Below are positions 1 to 5,859 of a stretch of DNA of 5,920 bases, piece by piece. The position numbers and the translations under genes were made by a program. The stretch comes from Bradyrhizobiaceae bacterium (GTDB lineage: Bacteria > Pseudomonadota > Alphaproteobacteria > Rhizobiales > Hyphomicrobiaceae): positions 1 to 5,920 of the forward strand of contig CANJPN010000408.1 of NCBI GenBank assembly GCA_947475855.1, in the 5' to 3' direction. The notes below the pieces were generated by a model that searched no databases, was not told the DNA's origin, and saw nothing but the letters and a program-made list of their open reading frames with translations. The stretch's first letter is position 1; each line of letters begins with the position of its first letter.

Positions 1-237
1 CAGCAAACCCCCATCACGATTTGCAAGGAAATCCACGGGGAAGCGTGGAAATCCGGCAACTCAAAGCCAGACTTCCCGCTCGATCAGCAAACGAGATCAG
101 CAGGTTGAAGAAACTTCACGGCCGACGAACCACCAACCTCACACTGATCGGATTCGATACGCCTGCGATCCACGAGATCGGGCTCGAAGAGACCCAGTAG
201 CCCGACCCGCGAATCCGTTTTCGCCGGGAAGGATGCC
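1..237. other. Left flank without a confident gene
   Basis: All three plus-strand frames are open at the left edge, so frame openness is not informative. One frame ends with TGA at 106-108 and another with TAG at 198-200. Either could be the 3' end of a plus-strand gene converging on the DUF3500 gene, but neither gives a recognisable protein end. The octamer GGAAATCC occurs twice, 20 nt apart (27-34 and 47-54). The inverted repeat TCCAC/GTGGA (32-36 and 45-49) overlaps both copies. A second small inverted repeat, CGGGCT/AGCCCG, surrounds position 190. No T-run follows any of these, so no intrinsic terminator can be called after DUF3500. Confidence 0.5.
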
Positions 238-1473
238 TCAGCCCCGGTGATGATCCGCTTCGGCATAGTGTTGGCGCAGTGTATCGACGCCGTAGTCATT
301 GCCATTCGGCGTCCGCACGATCGCGTGGACGTGGAACTTCGCGGGCTCCTTGTTGGTCAGGAAAACCCCGGAGTGGTGATCGAACTCGATGAAGATCACC
401 GGGCTTTGTATGCGATAATAGAAAGTGCTTGCCTCCCCCTGCTCTCCTATCCAGCAGAAATGGGTTTCCCCGAGATGACGCTCCACTTCCGCCATGCGGG
501 CCGCATGCGGACCTGCGGGAAGGGGGGCGACATAGGCGGATACGAGATCCAAGAGATCGCGCTTTTGCTGTGGCGTGAGGCGACTCGCGAGCAAGCCTTC
601 GTACGGCACGATCCGGTTGTCTTGATGCGCGCCGCCCATGTGCAGATGATCGGCAAAGTGCCAGCGCCCTGGTGGATGATCGGCTCCTTTCATCGATCGC
701 GACACCAGGGCGAGGCACTGCTGCTCAGGTGACAGCGAGCGCATCAGCGCGAGCCCGCAGCGCTCCTCGTCCTGGAATAGCGAGATACCAGCAAATGGAC
801 CGTGATCGGCATAGGTCGGCTCGGCACCCATGAACGTAGGCGACAGCACCATCTGACCGCCTATGACAAGGCAACTCAGGGAGAGATGGTGTCCGAAGAG
901 TTGCCAGCCCCATGGATCTGAGTTCGATGGCGTGCCGAAGAGGCAGAACGTGTAGGCCCACTCGCCGAGCACCTGCGGCCCACCCACGAGATCACCGAGA
1001 AACTGATTGAGGCGCATGACGTCTCTCGCGTCCTGGAAGCCCTTTTGACTAAGGCTGGCCTGCAGGACTTGCATGATTGCGTCGCGCACCGGCACAGTTA
1101 TCTCGTCCAGTCGTAGTCCATGCCGTTCGACGAGGATCTCGGTGTTCTGCCACTGCTGCCAGACGCGTGTATCGACCGGAAAGCACATCGAATCGCGGGC
1201 CTGCGGACCAAGCATCGCCAGCAGCGCAGTCGCTGCCACCGTCATCTCGGCACTCGGAGCGCCATTCTCCTCACGCGCAAACAGCCCTGGCTTTACGATT
1301 CCATCCGTCGTGATCCCCTTGAACGGAACCTTCGAGAGTTCCTCCCAAGCCGAAAACAACGCCTGAGCTCCAGGGCTCTTGAGCCTGGCTTCAGAATGGG
1401 CACGCGGCGTCGGACCGGCGAGCCGCGATTGGCCAGGCGCCGGAACAAACGGCCGGTAGTCCTCGCGGCTCAT
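238..1473 (-). CDS. DUF3500 family protein (function unknown)
   Basis: This 411-residue protein matches the DUF3500 pattern as I remember it. It has WGWQLFGHH at about residues 188-196, PTFMGAEP at 212-219, a FYYRI segment at 351-355 leading to IEFDHH at 362-367, and a C-terminal HVHAIVRTP then NDYG (381-395) with a further His at 402. The clustered histidines and acidic residues (H195, H196, D365-H367, H381, H383) would suit a metal site, but that is inference and no activity is assigned to the family with confidence. I see no signal peptide or membrane segment, so it is probably cytoplasmic. A GTG at 1491 would add six residues. I chose the ATG at 1471-1473 because AGGAG (1482-1486) precedes it by 8 nt. 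It lies last in the cluster, 358 nt after the TctC-like gene, in the same direction. Family confidence is high; function is unknown. Confidence 0.9.
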   Translation of the reverse strand: MSREDYRPFVPAPGQSRLAGPTPRAHSEARLKSPGAQALFSAWEELSKVPFKGITTDGIVKPGLFAREENGAPSAEMTVAATALLAMLGPQARDSMCFPVDTRVWQQWQNTEILVERHGLRLDEITVPVRDAIMQVLQASLSQKGFQDARDVMRLNQFLGDLVGGPQVLGEWAYTFCLFGTPSNSDPWGWQLFGHHLSLSCLVIGGQMVLSPTFMGAEPTYADHGPFAGISLFQDEERCGLALMRSLSPEQQCLALVSRSMKGADHPPGRWHFADHLHMGGAHQDNRIVPYEGLLASRLTPQQKRDLLDLVSAYVAPLPAGPHAARMAEVERHLGETHFCWIGEQGEASTFYYRIQSPVIFIEFDHHSGVFLTNKEPAKFHVHAIVRTPNGNDYGVDTLRQHYAEADHHRG

Positions 1474-1481
1474 GCAGGTCT

Positions 1482-1486
1482 CTCCT
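1482..1486 (-). promoter_or_regulatory. Ribosome binding site deciding the DUF3500 start
   Basis: AGGAG on the minus strand lies 8 nt before the ATG at 1471-1473. It lies just inside the alternative GTG start (1491) and would be translated if that start were used, so it favours the ATG. Confidence 0.75.
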
Positions 1487-1513
1487 CGCACCAGTTGCTG
1501 TTCGGCTCAGCCA

Positions 1514-1579
1514 TTATGCGTGCGACGATCCGAGGAGGGCGACTACAGTACTCGCAATCGTGACTACTACTCGTCTCAT
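1514..1579 (-). CDS. Possible 21-aa signal-peptide-like mini-ORF, doubtful
   Basis: The ATG at 1577-1579 opens a 21-codon frame with a basic start (MRR), a hydrophobic core (VVVTIASTVVALLG) and a small-residue end (SSHA), which is the layout of a Sec signal peptide, followed directly by TAA. The TAA overlaps an internal ATG of the next frame as TAATG. It could be a remnant of an exported protein's 5' end, a leader ORF for DUF3500, or chance. Only a weak GAAGAG lies upstream of the ATG. Confidence 0.15.
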   Translation of the reverse strand: MRRVVVTIASTVVALLGSSHA

Positions 1580-1835
1580 GACGATGCAGCTCTTCGATCG
1601 CATGCTGGCCTCGCCCCCGAAATCTGGCCGCCTCGATACCGCTGACATCTTCTTCTATTCGCAGCACTTGAGCGCTGATGCAGCCCGACAAATACTGTTT
1701 GCGCGATCGTTGGCTAGAAAATTCACCCCGTCGCACTCGATAGCGATTTTCACACTCGACATAACCGGAGTAAATTACTTCGATTTGTTTCGATATCAGC
1801 TTCGCGATCCTCCGAGGGACGGTCTGACCAACTAG
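1560..1835 (+). CDS. Possible small hypothetical protein (91 aa), doubtful
   Basis: This GTG-started frame is antisense to the gap between the TctC and DUF3500 genes. Its third codon positions are GC-richer than those of the opposing minus frame, by a rough count, and the composition is protein-like: LDTADIFFYSQHLSADAARQ near residues 25-44, then a hydrophobic SIAIFTL segment near 59-65. Its TAG stop shares the tetranucleotide CTAG with the TctC-like gene's stop on the other strand, so the two would end tail to tail. Against it: a GTG start, no Shine-Dalgarno site at useful distance (a GAGGAGG at about 1532-1538 is roughly 20 nt away), and no family I recognise. It could equally be a chance frame or a remnant. 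Confidence 0.18.
   Translation: MTTTRLMTMQLFDRMLASPPKSGRLDTADIFFYSQHLSADAARQILFARSLARKFTPSHSIAIFTLDITGVNYFDLFRYQLRDPPRDGLTN
1746..1774 (-). promoter_or_regulatory. Weak sigma-70-like promoter candidate for DUF3500
   Basis: On the minus strand, TTTACT (1769-1774, 4 of 6 matches to the -35 consensus) is followed after exactly 17 nt by GAAAAT (1746-1751, 4 of 6 matches to the -10 consensus). It would give DUF3500 an independent transcript with a leader of roughly 265 nt. The match is modest and could be chance. Confidence 0.2.
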
Positions 1836-2914
1836 TTCTTCGCTTTTCTCTCAAGATACGCGATCGCCTCCGGATCGGCCTTTACAAGTTCGGTGATCTC
1901 GCGCGCGACCTCCTGCGCTTCGTCGCCGCCCAAAAGCTCTGCATCCTCACTCTGTGCAACCTTCTGCGCAGCCTGAAGGAACTGGGCATCTTCCCGCAAC
2001 CTGTTAACGGCCGATCGCAATGCACGCCCGGCAACAGGGTCTATCCCCGGTGGAGCAAGCACGGCTCGCCCTAGTGTCATCATCGTCTCGATGAGTAGCA
2101 TTCCCCGGAACTCTACTGAGTTCCTGGCGCCTTCACCTCGCACAGAGGTCACGGCGTCCTGTGCTGTCGGGATCGCGACAGACCTGTCGGGAACCCGCTT
2201 ACCGTTTCTTGTCACGCCGGTTTGCACGAGCGGGATGATCTTCCCCGCCTTCACCTCCGGTGCGAGGTCGACCGCTAGGGCCACGATGGACTCGTCGCTG
2301 AAATTGACTTCGTTGCGGAGCAGCGCCAACCGAACCGGTTGAGTTCCTGAATAGCCGGCGACGTACTTGTACCCGCCAATACCGAGTGCCTCCAGGAATG
2401 ACCTCATGCGCAGATCTCGAGCCGAGCCGGGCGATAAGCCACCGATGACGACCTGATTTTTCGTCGCGACGAGATCGGCGACAGACTTCACGCCGAGAGC
2501 ATCATTCGCGTAGGTTGCCTGAGAGATATTCAACGCCCCCAGCCAATAGAACTTGCTCGAGGCGAACCGGACCTCGTTCTTGTCAATGTACTCGTTAGTG
2601 AACGGAGAGATAGTGACCCCGAAAACCGTACCGTCCTTCTTCGCGAGATTATAGAGGTAGTTGGCGGCTACCACCCCGCCCGCACCAGGCATACTCTGCA
2701 CGACGACAGACGGAGTTCCCGGGAGGAGCCTCCCGACATTTCCAGCGATGACACGCGCGAACAAGTCGACGGGACCACCGGCAGCGAAGGCGACCACCAC
2801 GACGATGGTCTTACCGCTGAAATCAGCTTCAGCAGCGGCCGCACGCGGCGCCGGAAGCGACCATACCGGCAGGCTTGCAGCAAGCAATGCCACAGCGATG
2901 CGGAGTGAAGACAC
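1832..2914 (-). CDS. TctC/Bug-family periplasmic solute-binding protein
   Basis: This is a 360-residue extracytoplasmic receptor of the tripartite tricarboxylate transporter (TTT) type. It would bind a small, usually carboxylated, ligand in the periplasm. A Sec signal peptide (hydrophobic IAVALLAASLPVW near residues 6-18) ends at an alanine run around residues 25-28. The mature protein has the family signatures FAAGGPVDLFAR (about 43-54) and MPGAGGVVAAN (about 75-85) with a following KKDGTVFG segment. No TctA or TctB is in the window, as is common for orphan Bug proteins. An ATG at 2927-2929 would add five residues, but it has no Shine-Dalgarno site. GTG at 2912-2914 has AGGAG 5 nt upstream, so I prefer it. 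The gene follows the Rieske gene by 35 nt. A supply role for the oxygenase substrate is inferred from context; some orphan Bug proteins instead sense ligands. Confidence 0.92.
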   Translation of the reverse strand: MSSLRIAVALLAASLPVWSLPAPRAAAAEADFSGKTIVVVVAFAAGGPVDLFARVIAGNVGRLLPGTPSVVVQSMPGAGGVVAANYLYNLAKKDGTVFGVTISPFTNEYIDKNEVRFASSKFYWLGALNISQATYANDALGVKSVADLVATKNQVVIGGLSPGSARDLRMRSFLEALGIGGYKYVAGYSGTQPVRLALLRNEVNFSDESIVALAVDLAPEVKAGKIIPLVQTGVTRNGKRVPDRSVAIPTAQDAVTSVRGEGARNSVEFRGMLLIETMMTLGRAVLAPPGIDPVAGRALRSAVNRLREDAQFLQAAQKVAQSEDAELLGGDEAQEVAREITELVKADPEAIAYLERKAKN

Positions 2915-2919
2915 GAGCG

Positions 2920-2924
2920 CTCCT
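2920..2924 (-). promoter_or_regulatory. Ribosome binding site favouring the GTG start of the TctC gene
   Basis: AGGAG lies 5 nt before GTG (2912-2914). It lies downstream of the alternative ATG (2927-2929) and so cannot serve it. The ATG has only an A-rich stretch upstream. Confidence 0.6.
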
Positions 2925-2949
2925 CTCATTATTCACTTTTTCACGCTTT

Positions 2950-4107
2950 TCAGGCGGCGCCTTGAATCGGAAGCTCTTCTGCGTGCTTCAATGGCTGCCA
3001 GTGCTTCCGCGAGGTTCCGGCGTTCACGGCCTCCATCTCGCGGATCATCAGCCGCCGCAGTAGCGCAACACCGGAGTCCGAAGCACCGAGACGCTCGTCG
3101 GCGCGATTGGCAATTGCCCCTTGCCCGATGGCCGCGACGTAGTCCTGGGCATTCGTCAACTCGAACAACGGCTCTTCGGGATAGATGTCGTTGAAGAGTT
3201 CGTCGTGATGTTCCGTCGGATTGTAGGACGAGTACTTCCGGAAGTGCTCTGCAATTCGTTGATTGCGTCCCTCGTCCATATTGGGCACGGAATAGAGTTG
3301 GAAGCGCGTCGTGTGATGATCGTCGTTCGGCACCATCCAGATGATGAGGTCGAGCCAGGTATCCTCCTTGAATGCGCTCGGCACGATAATGTGGTTGTTG
3401 TTGGGGAATGTCCAATCGCTCACGCGCACGTTGCCGGGTCCCCGCGTCGCGATCTGGCGAATGCCGGCGTCGGTCTCGACATATTCGAGGTCGGGCAGCG
3501 CAGCCGTCACGGCTTGCCCGAAGGGACCAATCTTGCCCTTCTGATGCACAAAGCTGACATGAACGGCATCCAGTGAGTTCTCGACTTTCTGCAGCCAATT
3601 ACAAGGCCACTTCTGTTCACGCGCGAAAATCATCCGATCCGGCTTCTCGATGACCTCCTTTCGGGGCAGGCTGAACTCCGGCACATTTCCCTCGCCGAGA
3701 TAGGCAAAAACGAAGCCCCCATACTCGCGCACCGGATAAGCCGTGATCTTGACCGTCTTCTCGAGGCCGGGCTTTTCCGCCGGCATTTGAGTGCACTGCC
3801 CGGTCCCATCGTATTTCCAGCCGTGATAGATGCAACGTACCTCCTCGCCCTCGACCCATCCGGTATGGAGCCGAGTGAGGCGGTGCGCGCACCAGCCCGA
3901 GACAAGATAAGGCTTGCCGCTCTCACCGCGGTACAGCGTCAAGTCTTCACCCATGATGCGGATCGGTCGCGCCTTGCCCGGCTTCACGGCGTCGGCTGTC
4001 GAAACGGGATGCCAAAACGTTCGCAGCAGGCGGCCCATCGGCGTCCCCTGCGAGGTCTCGGTGAGCTTCTGTAGTAGCTCCGCGCGGCTCAACCGCTGTT
4101 GCGACAT
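2950..4107 (-). CDS. Rieske [2Fe-2S] aromatic ring-hydroxylating oxygenase, alpha subunit
   Basis: This 385-residue protein is a terminal oxygenase that would use electrons from a partner reductase and O2 to hydroxylate, or O-demethylate, an aromatic substrate. The N-terminal Rieske domain has the full cluster motif C73-x-H75-x16-C92-x2-H95, followed by GWKYDGTGQC. The catalytic domain has N177-x2-D180-x2-H183-x4-H188, giving the bridging Asp and the two iron-binding His. D322 in the QDYVAAIGQG segment is the probable third iron ligand. The C-terminal region with ANRADERLG and SDSGVALLRR resembles phthalate 4,5-dioxygenase/LigXa-like single-subunit oxygenases as I recall them. The length fits that group, and no beta subunit is nearby. 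The substrate cannot be read from sequence. The ATG has AGGAG (4115-4119) 7 nt upstream. No reductase or ferredoxin gene is in the window. It lies between the SDR (54 nt upstream) and the TctC gene, probably in one operon. Confidence 0.95.
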   Translation of the reverse strand: MSQQRLSRAELLQKLTETSQGTPMGRLLRTFWHPVSTADAVKPGKARPIRIMGEDLTLYRGESGKPYLVSGWCAHRLTRLHTGWVEGEEVRCIYHGWKYDGTGQCTQMPAEKPGLEKTVKITAYPVREYGGFVFAYLGEGNVPEFSLPRKEVIEKPDRMIFAREQKWPCNWLQKVENSLDAVHVSFVHQKGKIGPFGQAVTAALPDLEYVETDAGIRQIATRGPGNVRVSDWTFPNNNHIIVPSAFKEDTWLDLIIWMVPNDDHHTTRFQLYSVPNMDEGRNQRIAEHFRKYSSYNPTEHHDELFNDIYPEEPLFELTNAQDYVAAIGQGAIANRADERLGASDSGVALLRRLMIREMEAVNAGTSRKHWQPLKHAEELPIQGAA

Positions 4108-4161
4108 GGCTAGACTCCTGTGATAGACGTTGGAGTGATCAAAGCAGCGGGTTGCGCACGA

Positions 4162-5061
4162 TCAAGGCTCGATTTCTTCGGTCTCAACGCCATATTCGGT
4201 GCGGCGCAGACCTTTCATGTACGTATCAATGGTGATGCCGCTCTGGTCGCCGGGTCGCCACGTCGGATACTTGTGGCGCAAGCCGCTGTCCACGGGCAGG
4301 TCGATGCCTGTAATGCACGCAGCCTCATCCGACGCGAGGAACACGGCGGCAAAAGCTAGGTCTGCTGCACGCGGGAAACGGCCCAGCGGGAGATTCTTTA
4401 GATAGTCATCCCGCGAATACTGCGGTTTGCCCGGACCGATCTCGAATTTACGTTTCTCGACCTCTGCCCTCATCTTGGTCCAGAGCTGATGCTCCATGGC
4501 GCACGGAGTGATCGTATTGACGCGAATGCCGTAGCGCGCCAGGTCCATAGCGGCGGAGCGTGCGAAGTTCATAAGGCCCGCTTTGGCCGTGGCGTAAGCC
4601 GCCGCCTCGGGCTGACCAAAATGTGCCGCAGTAGACAGGAGCTGGATAATGCTTCCGCCGTTTCCCGCCTTGATCATGGCTTTGGCGGCATGCTTGGTCG
4701 TCACGAGCCCCGCGGTCGGGAAACTGGTGATAGCCTCCTTCCACTCATCGACCTTCATCTCCAAGACGCTCGACCAGTGGACCTTGCCGGCCATGTTCAC
4801 GATGACATCGAGGCGGCCGTAACGCTCCATCGCCGTGGCGACCAAGCGGGAAACGTCTTCCTCGTCGACAGCATTTCCTGCTGCAGCGGAGGCTTCAAAT
4901 CCCTTTGACCGGATGAACTCGACAGTCTGTTCCGCCGCCGCCATCGCGACATCCGTGACGAGCACGCGGGCGCCTTCCCGTGCGAAGAAATGCGCGATCG
5001 CCCCGCCGATGTTGGGCCCGGCGCCGAAGACTATAGCGACCTTCGAGTCCAGTCGTTTCAT
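4162..5061 (-). CDS. Short-chain dehydrogenase/reductase (SDR), probably NAD-dependent
   Basis: This 299-residue Rossmann-fold oxidoreductase is probably cytoplasmic. The catalytic set is intact: S143, Y156 and K160 (YATAK), with the serine 13 residues before the tyrosine, and N89-x-A91-G92 as the NAG-type motif. The cofactor loop reads GAGPNIGG (13-20), so Asn replaces the middle Gly of the classical TGxxxGxG, and Phe precedes it instead of Thr. Asp37 at the end of beta-2 suggests NAD(H) over NADP(H). The usual SDR end, here LPVDSG near 255-260, is followed by a tail of about 39 residues ending in acidic EEIEP, longer than in most classical SDRs. Next to a Rieske oxygenase, it plausibly oxidises a cis-dihydrodiol (as BenD does) or an alcohol product; that is inference. 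The ATG has GAGG (5069-5072) 7 nt upstream. It is the first gene of the cluster. Confidence 0.94.
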   Translation of the reverse strand: MKRLDSKVAIVFGAGPNIGGAIAHFFAREGARVLVTDVAMAAAEQTVEFIRSKGFEASAAAGNAVDEEDVSRLVATAMERYGRLDVIVNMAGKVHWSSVLEMKVDEWKEAITSFPTAGLVTTKHAAKAMIKAGNGGSIIQLLSTAAHFGQPEAAAYATAKAGLMNFARSAAMDLARYGIRVNTITPCAMEHQLWTKMRAEVEKRKFEIGPGKPQYSRDDYLKNLPLGRFPRAADLAFAAVFLASDEAACITGIDLPVDSGLRHKYPTWRPGDQSGITIDTYMKGLRRTEYGVETEEIEP

Positions 5062-5090
5062 TCAGCGTCCTCGTGAATGGATGAGCCGGG

Positions 5091-5137
5091 GATCGTCGGG
5101 ACAACGATCTCCCGAGAGATGGCGCTACGTGTGCGCC
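5091..5137 (-). promoter_or_regulatory. Three consecutive inverted repeats in the SDR leader
   Basis: Three inverted repeats lie end to end, 30-76 nt before the SDR start. The first is GGCGC/GCGCC (5121-5125 and 5133-5137, loop 7). The second is ATCTC/GAGAT (5107-5111 and 5116-5120, loop 4). The third is GATCGT/ACGATC (5091-5096 and 5104-5109, loop 7). The second and third share 5107-5109, so they cannot both form fully. No T-run follows, so this is not an intrinsic terminator. It could be an RNA switch or leader structure, or overlapping operator half-sites. Confidence 0.4.
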
Positions 5138-5150
5138 GCGTTAGAAACGG

Positions 5151-5213
5151 TCAGGTACCATCCACGAGGCAAGCAACGTAACGGGGGGTTCGCCACAATC
5201 TTTGCCGGAACAT
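5151..5213 (-). CDS. Possible 20-aa leader peptide upstream of the SDR gene, doubtful
   Basis: A strong Shine-Dalgarno sequence (GGGAGG, about 5223-5228) precedes an ATG at 5211-5213 by about 9 nt, but the frame ends after 20 codons. The product starts MFRQRLWRTPRY, is basic and has no signal peptide. It ends 89 nt before the SDR ATG, with the three inverted repeats between. The position suits a regulatory uORF. It could also be the remaining 5' end of a lost gene, or chance. Confidence 0.25.
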   Translation of the reverse strand: MFRQRLWRTPRYVACLVDGT

Positions 5214-5448
5214 CGTTGTCGTCCTCCCAAATTGGGGCAGCAGGTTGAACCCTGCGCTTATGGCGTCCATGAAAGCCCGACCGCTGCGTGAACGTCAACC
5301 GGCTTTCGGAGGTGGCATTTCAGACCGCTCTCCAAAGCTGAGAACTTCCAATTGCGCGCCGGGCCGATTGCGGCAGTGCCGGTCATTGCGGCTTTGCATC
5401 TGCCCTACAGGCTTTACAAAGGCCGCAGTTGCAGGCCTTCCTGGATCA

Positions 5449-5736
5449 TGACTTCAAGGCTGAGGTCGAGCAATCGTCGCTGGTGGCTTCACGCCCTCGG
5501 CATCTACCCCGGTCCAGAGCTGCAACGCCTGCCAGAGCCGCTTCAAGGGATGGATGGCGCCGTTCAATGGGGTTCGCTTCGGAATATCTGTCGACCTACT
5601 TGGGCCGGCGCAGGATGATCGAGCGGACGGCGACGCGACCGCGCCGCAGTCGCACGTGCGGCGTGGCTCATACCCGGCTTGTTCCCGGTACGGCATCGAT
5701 GACGACGTGGCCGACGGTAACCAGCTAGGCTTTCAT
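5449..5736 (-). pseudogene. Possible decayed gene, stop-interrupted frame
   Basis: A minus-strand frame starting at ATG 5734-5736 reads protein-like with GC-rich third positions (about 80% between 5599 and 5724 by hand count). It is interrupted by TAG at 5725-5727, TGA at 5668-5670 and TAG at 5596-5598. Segments include LVTVGHVVIDAVPGTSRV and, after the third stop, ERRHPSLEAALAGVAALDRG. I do not recognise a family. The opposite strand is open over much of the same stretch, so the bias could come from an antisense frame instead. Confidence 0.18.
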
Positions 5737-5741
5737 GAAAG
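5730..5741. promoter_or_regulatory. Perfect 12-bp palindrome CTTTCATGAAAG
   Basis: CTTTCA/TGAAAG is a perfect palindrome without a spacer. A 12-bp palindrome is expected about once by chance in a window this size. It is noted because another lies 60 bp away. Confidence 0.2.
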
Positions 5742-5796
5742 GTCAGATTTCGGCATGCTGCTGCGCTGGCAGAATGAGTAGCAGGCATGAAATCTC

Positions 5797-5816
5797 CCTA
5801 TCAGTATACTGACGGG
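5797..5816. promoter_or_regulatory. Operator-like palindrome around TCAGTATACTGA
   Basis: TCAGTATACTGA (5801-5812) is a perfect 12-bp palindrome. Adding four bases on each side gives a 20-bp site pairing at 8 of 10 positions (outer CC/GG match, inner TA/CG do not). The size and symmetry suit a TetR-type or similar dimeric repressor. It contains TATACT, a 5 of 6 match to the -10 consensus, on both strands, so a bound repressor could block a promoter. No convincing -35 box is present, and no regulator gene is in the window. Confidence 0.3.
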
Positions 5817-5859
5817 GCGCTTTATTGGAATTGCACTAGGGTCAGTGCAGACCTGGAAC

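Larger units (their letters stand above)
1474..1831. other. Gap between TctC and DUF3500 genes with ambiguous short ORFs
   Basis: This 358-nt stretch separates two genes that otherwise read in the same direction. On the minus strand, a GTG-started frame (1470-1736, 88 codons plus stop) ends in TGA that overlaps the DUF3500 ATG as ATGA. Without its weak GTG start, the frame is open back into the end of the TctC gene. A second minus ORF (1514-1579, 21 codons) reads like a lone signal peptide. On the plus strand, a 91-codon frame (1560-1835) is also fully open. None has a convincing Shine-Dalgarno site or recognisable domain. Small inverted repeats (GGTC/GACC near 1820-1830; CCTC/GAGG near 1809-1817) follow the TctC stop, but there is no T-run, so transcription may continue through to DUF3500. 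Confidence 0.5.

Noticed and set aside
247..732. 161-codon plus-strand ORF
   Set aside because: It is antisense to the C-terminal half of the DUF3500 protein, where the family motifs are well kept. This is a shadow.
1809..1830. Terminator after the TctC-like gene
   Set aside because: The two small inverted repeats have only 4-bp arms and no following T-run, so an intrinsic terminator is not supported.
2661..3194. 177-codon plus-strand ORF
   Set aside because: It lies antisense across the TctC-like and Rieske genes, which have clear family motifs on the minus strand. Its product is low-complexity and Ala/Arg/Ser-rich, as expected from an antisense shadow in GC-rich DNA.
3121..3576. 151-codon plus-strand ORF inside the Rieske gene
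   Set aside because: It is fully antisense to the catalytic domain of the oxygenase and has no recognisable domain or ribosome binding site.
5226..5236. Inverted repeat CCCAA-A-TTGGG
   Set aside because: It is short and overlaps the strong Shine-Dalgarno sequence of the 20-codon leader ORF. There is no supporting evidence that it acts as an operator.
98..5249. Direct repeat CAGCAGGTTGAA at 98-109 and 5238-5249 flanking the whole cluster
   Set aside because: It is tempting as an element boundary, but one shared 12-mer is expected by chance in a window of this length, and the repeat has no extension or accompanying integrase or transposase.
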